From the NCBI GenBank assembly GCA_947494035.1, contig CANLTN010000015.1, positions 27,121 through 91,120 of the forward strand: a stretch of DNA of 64,000 bases. Direction: 5' to 3'. Below, one piece after another: positions 43,833-54,236 of this stretch. Made by a program: the position numbers and the translations under genes. The stretch's first letter is position 1, and each line of letters opens with the position of its first letter. Source of the stretch: Pseudovibrio sp947494035. GTDB lineage: Bacteria > Pseudomonadota > Alphaproteobacteria > Rhizobiales > Stappiaceae. Under the pieces are notes generated by a model. That model did no database searches, was not told the DNA's origin, and saw only the letters and a program-made list of their open reading frames with translations.

Positions 43833-45370
43833 CCGCGCATCTCCTTAAACACATCGCTTGGTGTTGTGACTGCCTTCTTGCGGGTGCCGCCAAACAGGTC
43901 GGTGCCATCGCTACCGCCAGAGCAACCATTGCCGAAGGAGAAGCCGCAGGAGCCGCGAACATCGTAGGCATCCTCGGAAACTTCACGGTGTGTGGTCGGG
44001 ATGACGAAGCGATCTTCATAGTTGGCGATTGCCATGATCTTGTACATGTCTTCCACCAGTTCAGCAGTCAGGCCGACACGTTCCGCAATAGCTTCGTTGA
44101 CCACGCCATCCACTGACTTGGAGCGCATGTAAGAGCGCATGGCGAGCATCCGCTCCAGAGCGGTGACGATGGGCTCGTCCTTCCCAGCAGTCAGCAGGTT
44201 TGAGAGGTAGCGCACCGGAATGCGCATAGAACGGACATCTGGCAGATCACCGTCCCAGCCGATCTTGCCAGCTTCTGCTGCTGACTGGATTGGAGAAAGC
44301 GGCGGAATGTACCAGACCATTGGCAATGTGCGGTACTCGGGGTGGAGTGGGAACGCCACTTTCCAGTCGATCGCCATCTTGTAGATCGGGGAGGCCTTCG
44401 CCGCGACCAACCAATCCTCCGGCACGCCATCTTTGCGGGCCTGTTCTATCACTTTTGGATCATGCGGATCAAGGAAGACCTTCAACTGTTGTTCGTAAAG
44501 ATCCTTCTCATCTTGCGTGGAGGCCGCTTCTTCAATCTTATCCGCATCATAGAGGATCACACCCAGATAGCGGATACGACCGACACAGGTTTCCGAGCAG
44601 ACTGTTGGCTGCCCGCTTTCGATGCGCGGATAGCAGAAGATACATTTTTCCGATTTTCCAGAGGACCAGTTGAAGTAGATCTTCTTATAGGGGCAACCGG
44701 AGACACACATGCGCCAGCCACGGCACTTTTCCTGATCAATCAGGACGATGCCGTCATCTTCGCGCTTGTAGATTGCACCGGATGGACACGCGGCAACGCA
44801 GGTTGGGTTGAGGCAATGCTCACACAGGCGCGGCAGGTACATCATGAAGGTGTTTTCGAATTCGCCGTAGATTTCCTTCTCAATGCCTTCGAAGTTGTAA
44901 TCCTTGGAACGCTTTGCAAATTCGCCACCGAGAATTTCTTCCCAGTTTGGACCCCACTCAATCTTTTCGATACGCTCTCCGGTAATCGCAGACTTGGGCC
45001 GCGCGGTTGGGAACTGAGCGCTTTCCGGGGCTCCTTGCAGGTGCTCATAGTCGAAATCAAAGGGCTCGTAGTAGTCGTCGATTTCAGGTAGGTCGGGGTT
45101 GGCAAAGATGTTCGCCAGAATACGCCATTTGGCCCCCATCTTGGGAATGATCTTGCCGTTGTGCTTGCGCACCCAGCCGCCATTCCAGCGCTTCTGGTTT
45201 TCCCAGTCCTTGGGGTAACCAATACCGGGTTTGGTTTCCACGTTGTTGAACCAGGCGTATTCCACGCCTTCGCGGTTGGTCCAAACGTTTTTGCAGGTCA
45301 CTGAACAGGTGTGGCAGCCGATGCATTTATCCAGATTCAGTACCTTTGCAACTTGTGCGCGGACTTTCAT
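43829..45370 (-). CDS. narH: Respiratory nitrate reductase beta subunit NarH
   Basis: 513-residue iron-sulfur subunit. Cys groups are LDKCIGCHTCSVTCKN, CEHCLNPTCVAACPSGA, EKCRGWRMCVSGCPYKK (with Trp in place of one Cys, the [3Fe-4S] site) and EKCIFCYPR plus CSETCVG. Together they hold three [4Fe-4S] and one [3Fe-4S] centres. The start overlaps the narG stop (ATGA). The last about 40 residues are Gly/Ser/Cys-rich and probably flexible. Confidence 0.97.
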   Translation of the reverse strand: MKVRAQVAKVLNLDKCIGCHTCSVTCKNVWTNREGVEYAWFNNVETKPGIGYPKDWENQKRWNGGWVRKHNGKIIPKMGAKWRILANIFANPDLPEIDDYYEPFDFDYEHLQGAPESAQFPTARPKSAITGERIEKIEWGPNWEEILGGEFAKRSKDYNFEGIEKEIYGEFENTFMMYLPRLCEHCLNPTCVAACPSGAIYKREDDGIVLIDQEKCRGWRMCVSGCPYKKIYFNWSSGKSEKCIFCYPRIESGQPTVCSETCVGRIRYLGVILYDADKIEEAASTQDEKDLYEQQLKVFLDPHDPKVIEQARKDGVPEDWLVAAKASPIYKMAIDWKVAFPLHPEYRTLPMVWYIPPLSPIQSAAEAGKIGWDGDLPDVRSMRIPVRYLSNLLTAGKDEPIVTALERMLAMRSYMRSKSVDGVVNEAIAERVGLTAELVEDMYKIMAIANYEDRFVIPTTHREVSEDAYDVRGSCGFSFGNGCSGGSDGTDLFGGTRKKAVTTPSDVFKEMRG

Positions 45371-48300
45371 TCTGCTGCCTCCTGACCACTTTTATTTAGT
45401 GGTTCTTCCATCCAGTTCACTTCTTCCAGCTTGTGAACCACAACGAATTCATCCCGGTTCGAGCCAACTGTTCCATAGTAATTGAAGCCGTAGGATTGCT
45501 GTGCGTAGCCACCAATCATGTGGGTTGGCTTGGTAATCGCTCTGGTGACGGAATTATGGATACCGCCGCGCTGTCCGGTGAGCTCAGAGCCCGGTGTATT
45601 CACGATCTTTTCCTGAGCGTGATACATGTAGATCGTGCCTTCCTTCATACGCTGAGACACGACCGCACGGGCTACAAGTGCGCCATTGATGTTGAAGACC
45701 TCGACCCAGTCATTGTCCTCAATCTTGGCTTTCTTCGCATCCACCTCGGAAATCCAGACGACCGGTCCTCCGCGATTGAGCGTCAACATCAGCAGGTTGT
45801 CGGTGTAGGTGGAGTGAATGCCCCACTTCTGGTGCGGAGTGATGAAATTGAGCACCAGCTGCTTTCTGCCCATTGACTTCTCATTGATCACCGGATGTAC
45901 GCCTTTGGTGTCAATGGGGGGCCTGTAGACACAAAAGCCTTCGCCGAATGCACGCATCCAGAGATGATCCTGATACAGCTGCTGGCGGCCTGAGATCGTG
46001 CGCCACGGGATCAGTTCATGCACGTTGGTATAGCCGGCGTTGTAGCAAACATGTTCTGATTCAATGCCAGACCATGTTGGAGAGGAGATGATCTTGCGTG
46101 GTTGGGCTACAATATCGCGGAAGCGGATCTTCTCTTCTTCCTTCGGCAGGGCCAGATGCGTGTGGTCTCTGCCTGTAAATTCAGAGAGCGCTGCCCATGC
46201 TTTGACAGCCACTTCACCATTGGTTTCCGGTGCAAGAGACAGAACAACTTCGGTCGCGTCGATATCTGTATCGATCTTAGCCAAGCCTTTGGTTGGTCCT
46301 TCTTCAAGCACCTTTCCGTTGAGACCTTTGAGGAGTTCCACTTCGTGCTCGGTGTTCCAGTTGATGCCTTTGCCACCGTTGCCGAGTTTGTCCATCAATG
46401 GGCCAAGAGAGGTGAAGCGTTTGTAGATGTTGGAATAATCACGCTCGATAACCACAACATTCGGCATGGTTTTGCCGGGCTGTGGTGTGGTGTCATCCTT
46501 TTTCCAATCCTCAACATCAAACGGCTGAGCGATTTCACCGGCGGTATCGTGCAGGATCGGAACAAGGACAACGTCTTTCTCCTTGCCCAGAACTTCTTGA
46601 GACACCTCGGAGAATGTTTTGGCGATGCCCTTGAAGATTTCCCAGTCGCTGCGGGCTTCCCATGCAGGGTCTGCTGCGCTGGAGAGCGGGTGAATGAAGG
46701 GATGCATGTCGGAGGTGTTGAGGTCATTCTTCTCGTACCACGTCGCTGTGGGCAGGACGATATCCGAGTAGACGCAAGTGGTGGACATGCGGAAATCCAG
46801 TGTAACGAGCAGGTCCAGTTTTCCTTCAGGCGCCTTGTCATGCCAGACAGCTTCCTTGGCCCGCTGGCGCCCTTCCTCTCCTAAATCCTTGCCTAGCACG
46901 CCGTGTTCGGTACCCAGCAGGTGGCGCAGGAAATACTCGTGGCCTTTACCGGAGGAACCCAGCAAGTTGGAGCGCCAGACAAACAGGTTACGCGGCCAGT
47001 TGGCTTCATGGTCAGGGTCTTCACAGGACAGCTTGAGACCGCCTGACTTCAGCTCCTGAGCCACATAGTCTTTTGCTTCTTTGCCGCTTTCCTCAATCGC
47101 CTTCGCGACCTCGAGAGAATTGGTCTGCAATTGTGGAGCCGATGGCAGCCACCCCATCCGTTCTGCGCGAATGTTGTAGTCAATCAGAGATGCATCCCAA
47201 TCACCATCAGGCGCTGTTGGCGACAGGATTTCGTCAACCTTCACTGTTTCGTAGCGCCACTGATCTGTGTGTGCATAGAAGAAGGAGGTTGAGTTCATAT
47301 GGCGCGGTGGGCGGGCCCAATCCAAGGCAAAGGCCAGTGCTGTCCAACCGGTTTGCGGGCGCAGCTTTTCCTGTCCTACATAGTGGCTCCAGCCACCGCC
47401 AGATTGCCCGATACAACCACACATCACCAACAGGTTGATGATGCCGCGATAGCTCATGTCCATGTGGTACCAGTGGTTCAGACCAGCACCAAGGATAACC
47501 ATTGAGCGGCCGTTGGTCTTCTCGGCATTGGTTGCGAACTCACGGGCCACCGTGATGATGTGGTCCTTGGGAACACCAGTGATTTTTTCTGCCCAAGCTG
47601 GGGTATAGGGCAATCCCTCGTCGTAGGACTTGGCGGAGTTTGGATCATCCAATCCACGATCCAGACCGTAATTGGCGACGAAGAGGTCGAAGACTGAGGC
47701 AACAAGGACCTCCCCCTCGGCCAGTTTGACTTTTTTGGCAGGGACTTTACGCACCAGCACACTGTCATGGTTGGTTCCTGCAAAGTGTTCGTGCGCGCGG
47801 TTGCCGAAATAGGGAAAGGCGACCTCTGCGATCTCATCATGGTCGGCTTCATCAATGAGCGACATGGCAAGGTCGGTATCCTTGCCCGTGCCGTCTTTCT
47901 CCTCCAGATTCCACTTGCCTTTTTCACCCCAGCGGAAGCCGATGGAGCCGTGCGGGACCACAATCTTTTTCGCTTTGCGGTCGACTGCGACAGTCTTCCA
48001 TTCCGGATTGTTGGTCTCGCCAAGTTTGTCATCAAATTCGGAGGCGCGCAGGAGGCGTTCGGGTAGGTATTTGCCGTCTTTTTTGACGAGGCGGACCAGC
48101 AAAGGCATGTCAGAGTATTTGCGGCAGTAGTCCTGAAAGTATTTTGCCTGCCGGTCCAAGTGGAACTCACGCAGGATCACGTGGCCCAAAGCCATTGCCA
48201 AAGCTGCATCAGTGCCCTGCTTGGGGTGGAGCCAAAGGTCGGAGAACTTGGCCGCTTCTGAGTAATCCGGTGACACGACAACGGACTTGGTGCCCTTATA

Positions 48301-49116
48301 ACGCGCCTCCGTGTAGAAGTGCGCGTCCGGTGTGCGGGTTTGAGGCACGTTTGAGCCCCATAGCATCAGGAAGCCAGCATTGTACCAGTCAGCAGATTCC
48401 GGAACGTCTGTTTGCTCTCCCCATGTTTGCGGGGAAGCGGGAGGGAGATCGCAGTACCAGTCGTAGAACGACATGCATGTGCCGCCGATCAGAGACAGGT
48501 AGCGGGTTCCTGCGGCGTAGGAGATCATGGACATGGCCGGGATCGGCGAGAAGCCAGCGACACGGTCTGGTCCCCATTTCTTCGTCGTGTAGGCATTGGC
48601 CGCTGCGATCATTTCGTTGACCTCTTCCCATGTGGCCCGTACGAAACCGCCGTGTCCTCGGATCTTGATGTAATCAGAGCGTTTGGCGGGGTCTTCCTGA
48701 ATGGCAGCCCATGCTGCGACGGGTGATTTGTCCGCCCGCTCTTTGCGCCAGGCTTTGAGCAGTCGGGAGCGGATCAACGGGTGCTTCACGCGGTTGGCGG
48801 AGTAGATGTACCAGCTGTAACTGGCACCACGGGAGCAACCGCGTGGCTCATGATTTGGCAGGTCCGGGCGGGTGCGCGGGTAATCGGTCTGCTGGGTTTC
48901 CCATGTGATGATCCCCCCCTTCACGTAGATCTTCCAGGAACAGGATCCTGTGCAGTTCACCCCATGGGTTGAGCGTACGATTTTGTCGTGCTGCCATCGT
49001 TTTCGATAGCTATCTTCCCAGTTTCTGTTCTCGTTTGTTGTAACACCGTGCCCGTTTGCAAAGGTACCAGTGTCCTGTTTTGCGAAGAAGTTGAGTTTGT
49101 CGAGGAGTAGAGACAT
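45367..49116 (-). CDS. narG: Respiratory nitrate reductase alpha subunit NarG
   Basis: 1249-residue catalytic subunit with Mo-bisMGD. HGVNCTGSCSWKIYVKGG and NHEPRGCSRGAS give the His/Cys ligands of the FS0 cluster. GGTCMSFYDWYCDLPPASP holds the Asp that binds molybdenum. There is no twin-arginine signal, so the site faces the cytoplasm, as usual for NarG. GAAGGG precedes the ATG, 25 bp after narK2. Nitrate is reduced to nitrite with ubiquinol as donor through NarI and NarH. Confidence 0.98.
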   Translation of the reverse strand: MSLLLDKLNFFAKQDTGTFANGHGVTTNENRNWEDSYRKRWQHDKIVRSTHGVNCTGSCSWKIYVKGGIITWETQQTDYPRTRPDLPNHEPRGCSRGASYSWYIYSANRVKHPLIRSRLLKAWRKERADKSPVAAWAAIQEDPAKRSDYIKIRGHGGFVRATWEEVNEMIAAANAYTTKKWGPDRVAGFSPIPAMSMISYAAGTRYLSLIGGTCMSFYDWYCDLPPASPQTWGEQTDVPESADWYNAGFLMLWGSNVPQTRTPDAHFYTEARYKGTKSVVVSPDYSEAAKFSDLWLHPKQGTDAALAMALGHVILREFHLDRQAKYFQDYCRKYSDMPLLVRLVKKDGKYLPERLLRASEFDDKLGETNNPEWKTVAVDRKAKKIVVPHGSIGFRWGEKGKWNLEEKDGTGKDTDLAMSLIDEADHDEIAEVAFPYFGNRAHEHFAGTNHDSVLVRKVPAKKVKLAEGEVLVASVFDLFVANYGLDRGLDDPNSAKSYDEGLPYTPAWAEKITGVPKDHIITVAREFATNAEKTNGRSMVILGAGLNHWYHMDMSYRGIINLLVMCGCIGQSGGGWSHYVGQEKLRPQTGWTALAFALDWARPPRHMNSTSFFYAHTDQWRYETVKVDEILSPTAPDGDWDASLIDYNIRAERMGWLPSAPQLQTNSLEVAKAIEESGKEAKDYVAQELKSGGLKLSCEDPDHEANWPRNLFVWRSNLLGSSGKGHEYFLRHLLGTEHGVLGKDLGEEGRQRAKEAVWHDKAPEGKLDLLVTLDFRMSTTCVYSDIVLPTATWYEKNDLNTSDMHPFIHPLSSAADPAWEARSDWEIFKGIAKTFSEVSQEVLGKEKDVVLVPILHDTAGEIAQPFDVEDWKKDDTTPQPGKTMPNVVVIERDYSNIYKRFTSLGPLMDKLGNGGKGINWNTEHEVELLKGLNGKVLEEGPTKGLAKIDTDIDATEVVLSLAPETNGEVAVKAWAALSEFTGRDHTHLALPKEEEKIRFRDIVAQPRKIISSPTWSGIESEHVCYNAGYTNVHELIPWRTISGRQQLYQDHLWMRAFGEGFCVYRPPIDTKGVHPVINEKSMGRKQLVLNFITPHQKWGIHSTYTDNLLMLTLNRGGPVVWISEVDAKKAKIEDNDWVEVFNINGALVARAVVSQRMKEGTIYMYHAQEKIVNTPGSELTGQRGGIHNSVTRAITKPTHMIGGYAQQSYGFNYYGTVGSNRDEFVVVHKLEEVNWMEEPLNKSGQEAAE

Positions 49117-49141
49117 TTGAAATGCCCTTCACTTTCTTTAG

Positions 49142-50527
49142 TCAGCACGGGACGGGGGCGCCCTTACGTGTGTAAAAATACCAAGTGACCACCACGCAGA
49201 TCACGTAGTAGATGCCGAATGTCCAAAGCGCGTAATCCGGGTCGCCGGTGTAGGCGATAGCTGTTCCGTAGGCCTTGGGAACAAAGAAGGCGCCATAAGC
49301 AGCGATTGCGGAGGTAAAGGCGATGATAGCCGCCCCTTCCCGCTCTGACTGGCGCTCAAGAGCGTTTTCATCCAGATGCGGCATGAGGAGCCGGACCCGC
49401 TGACGCATGATGCTTGGGATCATCTGGAAGGTGGAGGCATTGCCAACACCTGTGAGGAAGAACAGTGCCATGAAGCAGGCAAAGAACCCCCAGAAGGCAC
49501 CAGGCTCTGTCTTGATGTCCAGGAAGACCAGCACGCCAGCAACTGCGACAATCATCAGCAGGAAGGTCCAAAAGGTCACACGGCCTCCGCCGAATTTGTC
49601 GGAGATCCAACCTGTACCGGCACGGGACAGCGCACCAACGAGCGGGCCGAGGAAAGCATAGGAGAGTGCGCTAATCTCAGGAAACTGGGTGTTTATGAGC
49701 AGAGGGAAAGCAGCGGAGTAACCGATAAAGCTGCCGAAGGTTCCAGTATAGAGAACGCACATGATCCAGTTGTGCTTTCTCTTAAAGATGATGGACTGTT
49801 CTTTGAAACTAGCCTTGGCATGGGCAATGTCATTCATTCCAAACCATGCTGCCAGTGTGGAGAGGATAAGAAACGGCACCCAGATGAAACCCGCATTCTG
49901 GATCCAGAGTCGGCTTCCATCCTCCAGTAATTGAGGGTCACCGCCAATGGCTCCAAATACGCCAAATGTGACGACCAACGGCACCGCAAACTGCATCACG
50001 GAAACACCTAGATTGCCGAGGCCAGCGTTGAGCGCCAGTGCATTGCCCTTCTCTGACTTAGGAAAGAAGTAGGCAATGTTCGCCATTGAGGAGGCAAAGT
50101 TACCGCCACCAAAGCCGCACAGCAAAGCCAGTACGAGAAATATCTCATAGGGTGTATCCGTGTCCTGTACCGCGTAGCCAATTCCCAAGGCTGGCAAGAG
50201 AAGCGATGCGGTGGTCACTGTCGTCCAAAGGCGGCCACCAAAGATCGGCACCATAAAGGAATAGAAAATCCGGAGGGTTGCACCGGAGAGCCCGGGCAAT
50301 GCAGCCAGCAGGAAGAGTTCATTGGTTGTGTAGTCAAAACCGATGCTTGGGAGCCGCGCGACGACAACACTCCAGACCAACCACACAGAGAATGCGAGCA
50401 AGAGAGCGGGAATTGAGATCCAAAGATTTCGGGTCGCAATTGCCTTCCCTTTCTTCTCCCAGAATTCCGGGTCATCGGGCCGCCACACAATGAGCGTGTG
50501 TCCTTTTTGAATTTCGTCACCAAGCAT
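49142..50527 (-). CDS. narK: Nitrate/nitrite transporter NarK2 type (MFS)
   Basis: 461 residues, about 12 membrane helices. The NNP-family nitrate signature is seen in LLCGFGGGNFASSMANIAYFF (residues about 135-155), with NAGLGNLGVSVMQFAVPLV next. A second Gly-rich stretch, GFFACFMALFFLTGVGNAST, lies in the second half. The N-terminus (DEIQKGHTLIVWRPDDPEFW) is a cytosolic extension typical of NarK2-type exchangers, which bring in nitrate against nitrite. Located between narK1 and narG. Confidence 0.9.
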   Translation of the reverse strand: MLGDEIQKGHTLIVWRPDDPEFWEKKGKAIATRNLWISIPALLLAFSVWLVWSVVVARLPSIGFDYTTNELFLLAALPGLSGATLRIFYSFMVPIFGGRLWTTVTTASLLLPALGIGYAVQDTDTPYEIFLVLALLCGFGGGNFASSMANIAYFFPKSEKGNALALNAGLGNLGVSVMQFAVPLVVTFGVFGAIGGDPQLLEDGSRLWIQNAGFIWVPFLILSTLAAWFGMNDIAHAKASFKEQSIIFKRKHNWIMCVLYTGTFGSFIGYSAAFPLLINTQFPEISALSYAFLGPLVGALSRAGTGWISDKFGGGRVTFWTFLLMIVAVAGVLVFLDIKTEPGAFWGFFACFMALFFLTGVGNASTFQMIPSIMRQRVRLLMPHLDENALERQSEREGAAIIAFTSAIAAYGAFFVPKAYGTAIAYTGDPDYALWTFGIYYVICVVVTWYFYTRKGAPVPC

Positions 50528-50587
50528 CCAGTTTTTCCTTTTAGCGATACGCCCTCTTCAGACTGCATCCAGCAAAGCTTTGCTGGT

Positions 50588-51934
50588 TTAGGGGTATTTG
50601 TTTGCGACTGCTGGCTCCTCCGGGTCTTCAAGCGGCTCTTCAGGGAGGTCAGAAAGGTCTCTTTCTCGCTGTAATTCCGGATAGCGTTTGCGTTCCATTC
50701 GGCGGATGGCGACGTGCATCCAAACGGTCGAGATTGCGACGATTCCAAAGAGAAGCATGAACGGGGACGTCCAGACATTCGTCAGGTCCAGCAGTGCTCC
50801 AAAGGCGATGGGCAGGAAGAACCCACCAAGACCACCAATCATGCCTACAAGGCCGCCTACGGCGCCAACATGGTATGGGTAGTAAACCGGGATGTGTTTG
50901 TAGACCGCCGCCTTGCCAAGGCTCATGACAAAACCAAGAACAACGGTAATGGCGACGAATTCACCGACGCTGAGTCCTAAACTGAACTCAATTGGCCCTT
51001 CAATCCCATCCACCACATAGGAAGCCTCTGGATAGCTGAGCAGAAACAAACAGATGAGCGAGACGATGAAGGTGAGGTACATTACAGATCGTGCCCCCCA
51101 TTTGTCCGACATCCACCCGCCCAGCGCCCTGAAAACAGAGCCCGGCAACGAGTAGAGGCCAGCAAAAACACCAGCCGTTGTCAGCTCTAGTCCGTAAGCT
51201 CCGGTGTAGTAACGCGGCAGGAAGGACGCGAGGGCTACGAAGCCACCAAAAACGAAGAAATAATAGGTGGCAAACCGCCAGACCTGAAGGTTCTTCAGCG
51301 GGGCGAGTTGTTCACGCGCGGAAACTGCTTTTGTGCCTTCCTGCTTGCGCTCTCGCTGCGCTGGATCATCTTTACTGAACAGGAAGAACAGGACTGCCGT
51401 AAGGGCTAAAACCACTGCGTAAATGCGTGCCGTACCTTCCCAACCGACTGCGATTACGAGGAATGGTGCGACGAAATTCGTGACCGCTGCACCAGCGTTA
51501 CCAGCACCAAAAATACCAAGGGCCGTGCCCTGCTTTTCTTTCTCAAACCACCTGGAGACGTAGGTGACGCCAATGATAAAAGAGCCACCGGCCAATCCGA
51601 GGCCCAAAGCGGCTAACAAAAATACTTCGTATGTGTGCACTGAGGTGAGCAACCAGACACAAACTGCCGTTAGGAGCATCTGCAGCGGGAACATAAATCG
51701 TCCACCAAACTGCTCGGTCCATACTCCCAGAAAGATGCGGCTGATTGATCCGGTGAGTACGGGCGTGGCAACCAAGAGGCCGAACTCTGTGTTGTTCAGG
51801 CCCAGTTCGCCTTTAATACGCACGCCGATAATGGAGAAAATGGTCCAGACTGCAAAGCAAATCGTGAAAGCAAAGGTACTAAGACCCAATGCCCTGTATT
51901 GATCCGACCGTGTAACACCCTCAAGTGAATGCAT
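50588..51934 (-). CDS. narK: Nitrate transporter NarK1 type (MFS)
   Basis: 448 residues from the ATG at 51934, where MHSLEGVTRSDQYRALGLST begins; the frame opens 66 bp earlier. About 12 helices, with LGLAGGSFIIGVTYVSRWFE and GIFGAGNAGAAVTNFVAP giving the NNP nitrate signature. NarK1-type proteins are nitrate/H+ symporters that start respiration. In Paracoccus the two NarK types are fused; here they are separate genes 60 bp apart. The C-terminal tail is acidic and Pro-rich. Confidence 0.88.
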   Translation of the reverse strand: MHSLEGVTRSDQYRALGLSTFAFTICFAVWTIFSIIGVRIKGELGLNNTEFGLLVATPVLTGSISRIFLGVWTEQFGGRFMFPLQMLLTAVCVWLLTSVHTYEVFLLAALGLGLAGGSFIIGVTYVSRWFEKEKQGTALGIFGAGNAGAAVTNFVAPFLVIAVGWEGTARIYAVVLALTAVLFFLFSKDDPAQRERKQEGTKAVSAREQLAPLKNLQVWRFATYYFFVFGGFVALASFLPRYYTGAYGLELTTAGVFAGLYSLPGSVFRALGGWMSDKWGARSVMYLTFIVSLICLFLLSYPEASYVVDGIEGPIEFSLGLSVGEFVAITVVLGFVMSLGKAAVYKHIPVYYPYHVGAVGGLVGMIGGLGGFFLPIAFGALLDLTNVWTSPFMLLFGIVAISTVWMHVAIRRMERKRYPELQRERDLSDLPEEPLEDPEEPAVANKYP

Positions 51935-52169
51935 CGTATTTGGTCCTGAATCCCAGCAGGAAAGAAATCCACTTAGAATTTCAGGAGCACTAGCACCCAA
52001 AAGTAGCGCAACTCATAGGATGAACATGATGAAACTAGTAAATTTAGGATATAACTCAGCGTAAATCATCGTGTACTTGGGTATGCCCGCAGACAGAAAT
52101 ACGGCTATCCACGACCCGGTGATGCTGGTATGCTTCTTTGAAGAAAATGGGGATTTCAAAGTTAAAGCA

Positions 52170-53114
52170 ATGTCTTACATCAACAATGTCAGGATGTTCG
52201 TGCGCGTGTTTGAGCTGGGCAGTATGTCTGCTGCGGCCAGAGATATGCATGTTTCGCCAGCTGTTGCTTCCTCCCGTATTGGCGAGCTTGAGAAACACCT
52301 TGGAATCCGACTGTTCAACCGCACCACCCGCACTGTGCAACCCACTGAACAAGGCAGTATTTTTTATCCCGGCGCCCAAAAAATGCTGGAAGCAATGGAA
52401 GAAGCTGAAGCTGCGGTTCATGAGGTGACAAACACGCCGCGCGGTTCGATTTTTGTCTCTGCTCCGCTTGGAATTGGGAGACGTTTAATCGCACCCCTTA
52501 TTCCAGAATTTCATGTGTCTTATCCAGAGGTACATGTGCGTCTCAGGCTGTCAGATCGTCCCGTTGATATTGCCAATGAGGGTTTGGATCTGGCCTTTGT
52601 TCTGGGCCATTTGGCAAACTCAGAGTTACGATTGAAGAAGCTGGCTGATTGCCCACGGGTATTGTGTGCCTCTCCTGCTTATCTTGAGGATCGCGAGACG
52701 CCACAACACGGTGTTGACCTGCAGCACAGCAAGCATAACTGCCTGCTGCTTCAGTTTCCCGGATCCACCGAAAACAGGTGGACGTTACAAACTTCAGAGG
52801 GTCTGCAAAGCTTTGAGGTTACAGGGCCTTATACCTCTGATGATGGGGACGTGCTGGTTGACTGGGCTTTAGACAATCGCGGCATCATCAACGCGCCTTT
52901 GTTTGATGTGGTGGATCATTTGCTGAGTCGGCAGCTCGTCACGGTATGTCCTGAGACACCGCCAACTGATGTGCAACTGGCCTGCCTGTTCCCGCACAAG
53001 CGATATCAAGATCCAAAGATCCGGTTATTTCTCGAGTTCATTAGTGAACGGTTGAAGGCATACTTAAAAGACAAGAGCACTCATTACGTCCGTGAGAAGC
53101 TCCAGTTTTCGTAG
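52170..53114 (+). CDS. LysR-family transcriptional regulator divergent from narK1
   Basis: 314 residues from the ATG at 52170, the position where LysR homology starts (MSYINNVRMFVRVFELGSMS); a GTG 99 bp earlier is possible. HTH at about 15-60 (AAARDMHVSPAVASSRIGELE), ligand domain from about 90. It belongs to the CrgA/YafC-like subgroup. Divergence from the nar operon suggests control of it, but this subgroup more often responds to aromatic or oxidative signals, so the link is a guess. The ribosome site is poor. Confidence 0.86.
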   Translation: MSYINNVRMFVRVFELGSMSAAARDMHVSPAVASSRIGELEKHLGIRLFNRTTRTVQPTEQGSIFYPGAQKMLEAMEEAEAAVHEVTNTPRGSIFVSAPLGIGRRLIAPLIPEFHVSYPEVHVRLRLSDRPVDIANEGLDLAFVLGHLANSELRLKKLADCPRVLCASPAYLEDRETPQHGVDLQHSKHNCLLLQFPGSTENRWTLQTSEGLQSFEVTGPYTSDDGDVLVDWALDNRGIINAPLFDVVDHLLSRQLVTVCPETPPTDVQLACLFPHKRYQDPKIRLFLEFISERLKAYLKDKSTHYVREKLQFS

Positions 53115-53381
53115 AGTTCCGCGAAACACTTTCAAGATTATTTTGATAATCCAACCCATTTATTAGGCTACGCTATCAATAGGAGGCGTTTGGTGTATCG
53201 GTCGGCTGCCAGGCTTTCAGAACTCGGTTGATGCCAGCACCCGTACCAGTGCTTCAACACTGCCAAGTCGTTCCCCAATCCGGCACTGGCACCTCCCACT
53301 GATTTGGAACTCAAGCACATCACGGCCTCCGTACGCACTGCGTATTGGAGGTCGGGATGTCTTTCAGGAATGGCCTAGCTC

Positions 53382-54230
53382 ATGAGTACGCAACATCTGC
53401 CCGCTTCTTCCCTATATTCTCCCAGTGGAGGTTTGCCGCCGCAAACTCAGGTTATGACGGATAGAGCCGTGTTTACGGATGCCTATGCCGTTATACCCAA
53501 AGGCGTGATGCGCGATATCGTTACCTCAAATCTACCGTTTTGGGACGGGACACGAGCTTGGGTCCTTGCCCGCCCCCTCTCCGGCTTTGCGGAGACCTTC
53601 TCGCAATACATCATGGAGGTTCAACCCGAAGGTGGCTCCCACAAACCGGAACCGGACCCGGAGGCTGAAGGAGTGTTTTTTGTCGTCCAAGGGGAGATTA
53701 CAGTGGATCTTGGCGGGAAATCTCATAGCCTGTCCGAAGGCGGGTATGCCTACCTCCCTGCTGGCGCTGCCTATGAAGTGCGCAACAAGAGCAACGCACC
53801 AGCAGTATTCCATTGGGTGCGCAAACGCTATGAGGCTGTTGAGGGAATCTCCAAGCCAGAGGCCTTCTTCACCCACGAGAAAGATGCTGTAGTCGCGCCC
53901 ATGCCGGACACCAATGGCGCCTGGGCGACCACACGGTTTGTCGACCCATCTGACATGCGGCATGACATGCATGTGAACATCGTCAGCTTTGAGCCGGGTG
54001 GCTGTATTCCCTTTGCAGAAACCCATGTGATGGAACACGGGCTTTATGTGCTGGAAGGCAAAGCAGTCTACCGCCTCAACTCTGACTGGGTGGAAGTGGA
54101 GGCTGGCGACTTCATGTGGTTGCGCGCCTTTTGCCCGCAAGCGTGCTACGCTGGTGGGCCAACGCGGTTTCGCTATCTGCTATACAAAGACGTGAACCGC
54201 CATGCCCAGCTGGGCTCGTTCCAGAGGTGA
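53382..54230 (+). CDS. allE: (S)-ureidoglycine aminohydrolase (bicupin)
   Basis: 282 residues with two cupin domains: first about 65-145 (MEVQPEGGSHKPEPDPEAEG; EGGYAYLPAGAAYE), second about 195-275 (HVNIVSFEPGGCIPFAETHV; HGLYVLEGKAVYRL). The Mn2+ ligands are in the second cupin. It removes ammonia from ureidoglycine, giving ureidoglycolate. First gene of a three-gene purine-catabolism unit; AGGAATGG lies upstream. The 267 bp before it hold no recognised gene. Confidence 0.92.
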   Translation: MSTQHLPASSLYSPSGGLPPQTQVMTDRAVFTDAYAVIPKGVMRDIVTSNLPFWDGTRAWVLARPLSGFAETFSQYIMEVQPEGGSHKPEPDPEAEGVFFVVQGEITVDLGGKSHSLSEGGYAYLPAGAAYEVRNKSNAPAVFHWVRKRYEAVEGISKPEAFFTHEKDAVVAPMPDTNGAWATTRFVDPSDMRHDMHVNIVSFEPGGCIPFAETHVMEHGLYVLEGKAVYRLNSDWVEVEAGDFMWLRAFCPQACYAGGPTRFRYLLYKDVNRHAQLGSFQR

Positions 54231-54236
54231 CCGGCT

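Noticed and set aside
51935..52169. FNR-type box before narK1
   Set aside because: Searched for TTGAT-N4-ATCAA on both strands; only poor half-sites were seen.
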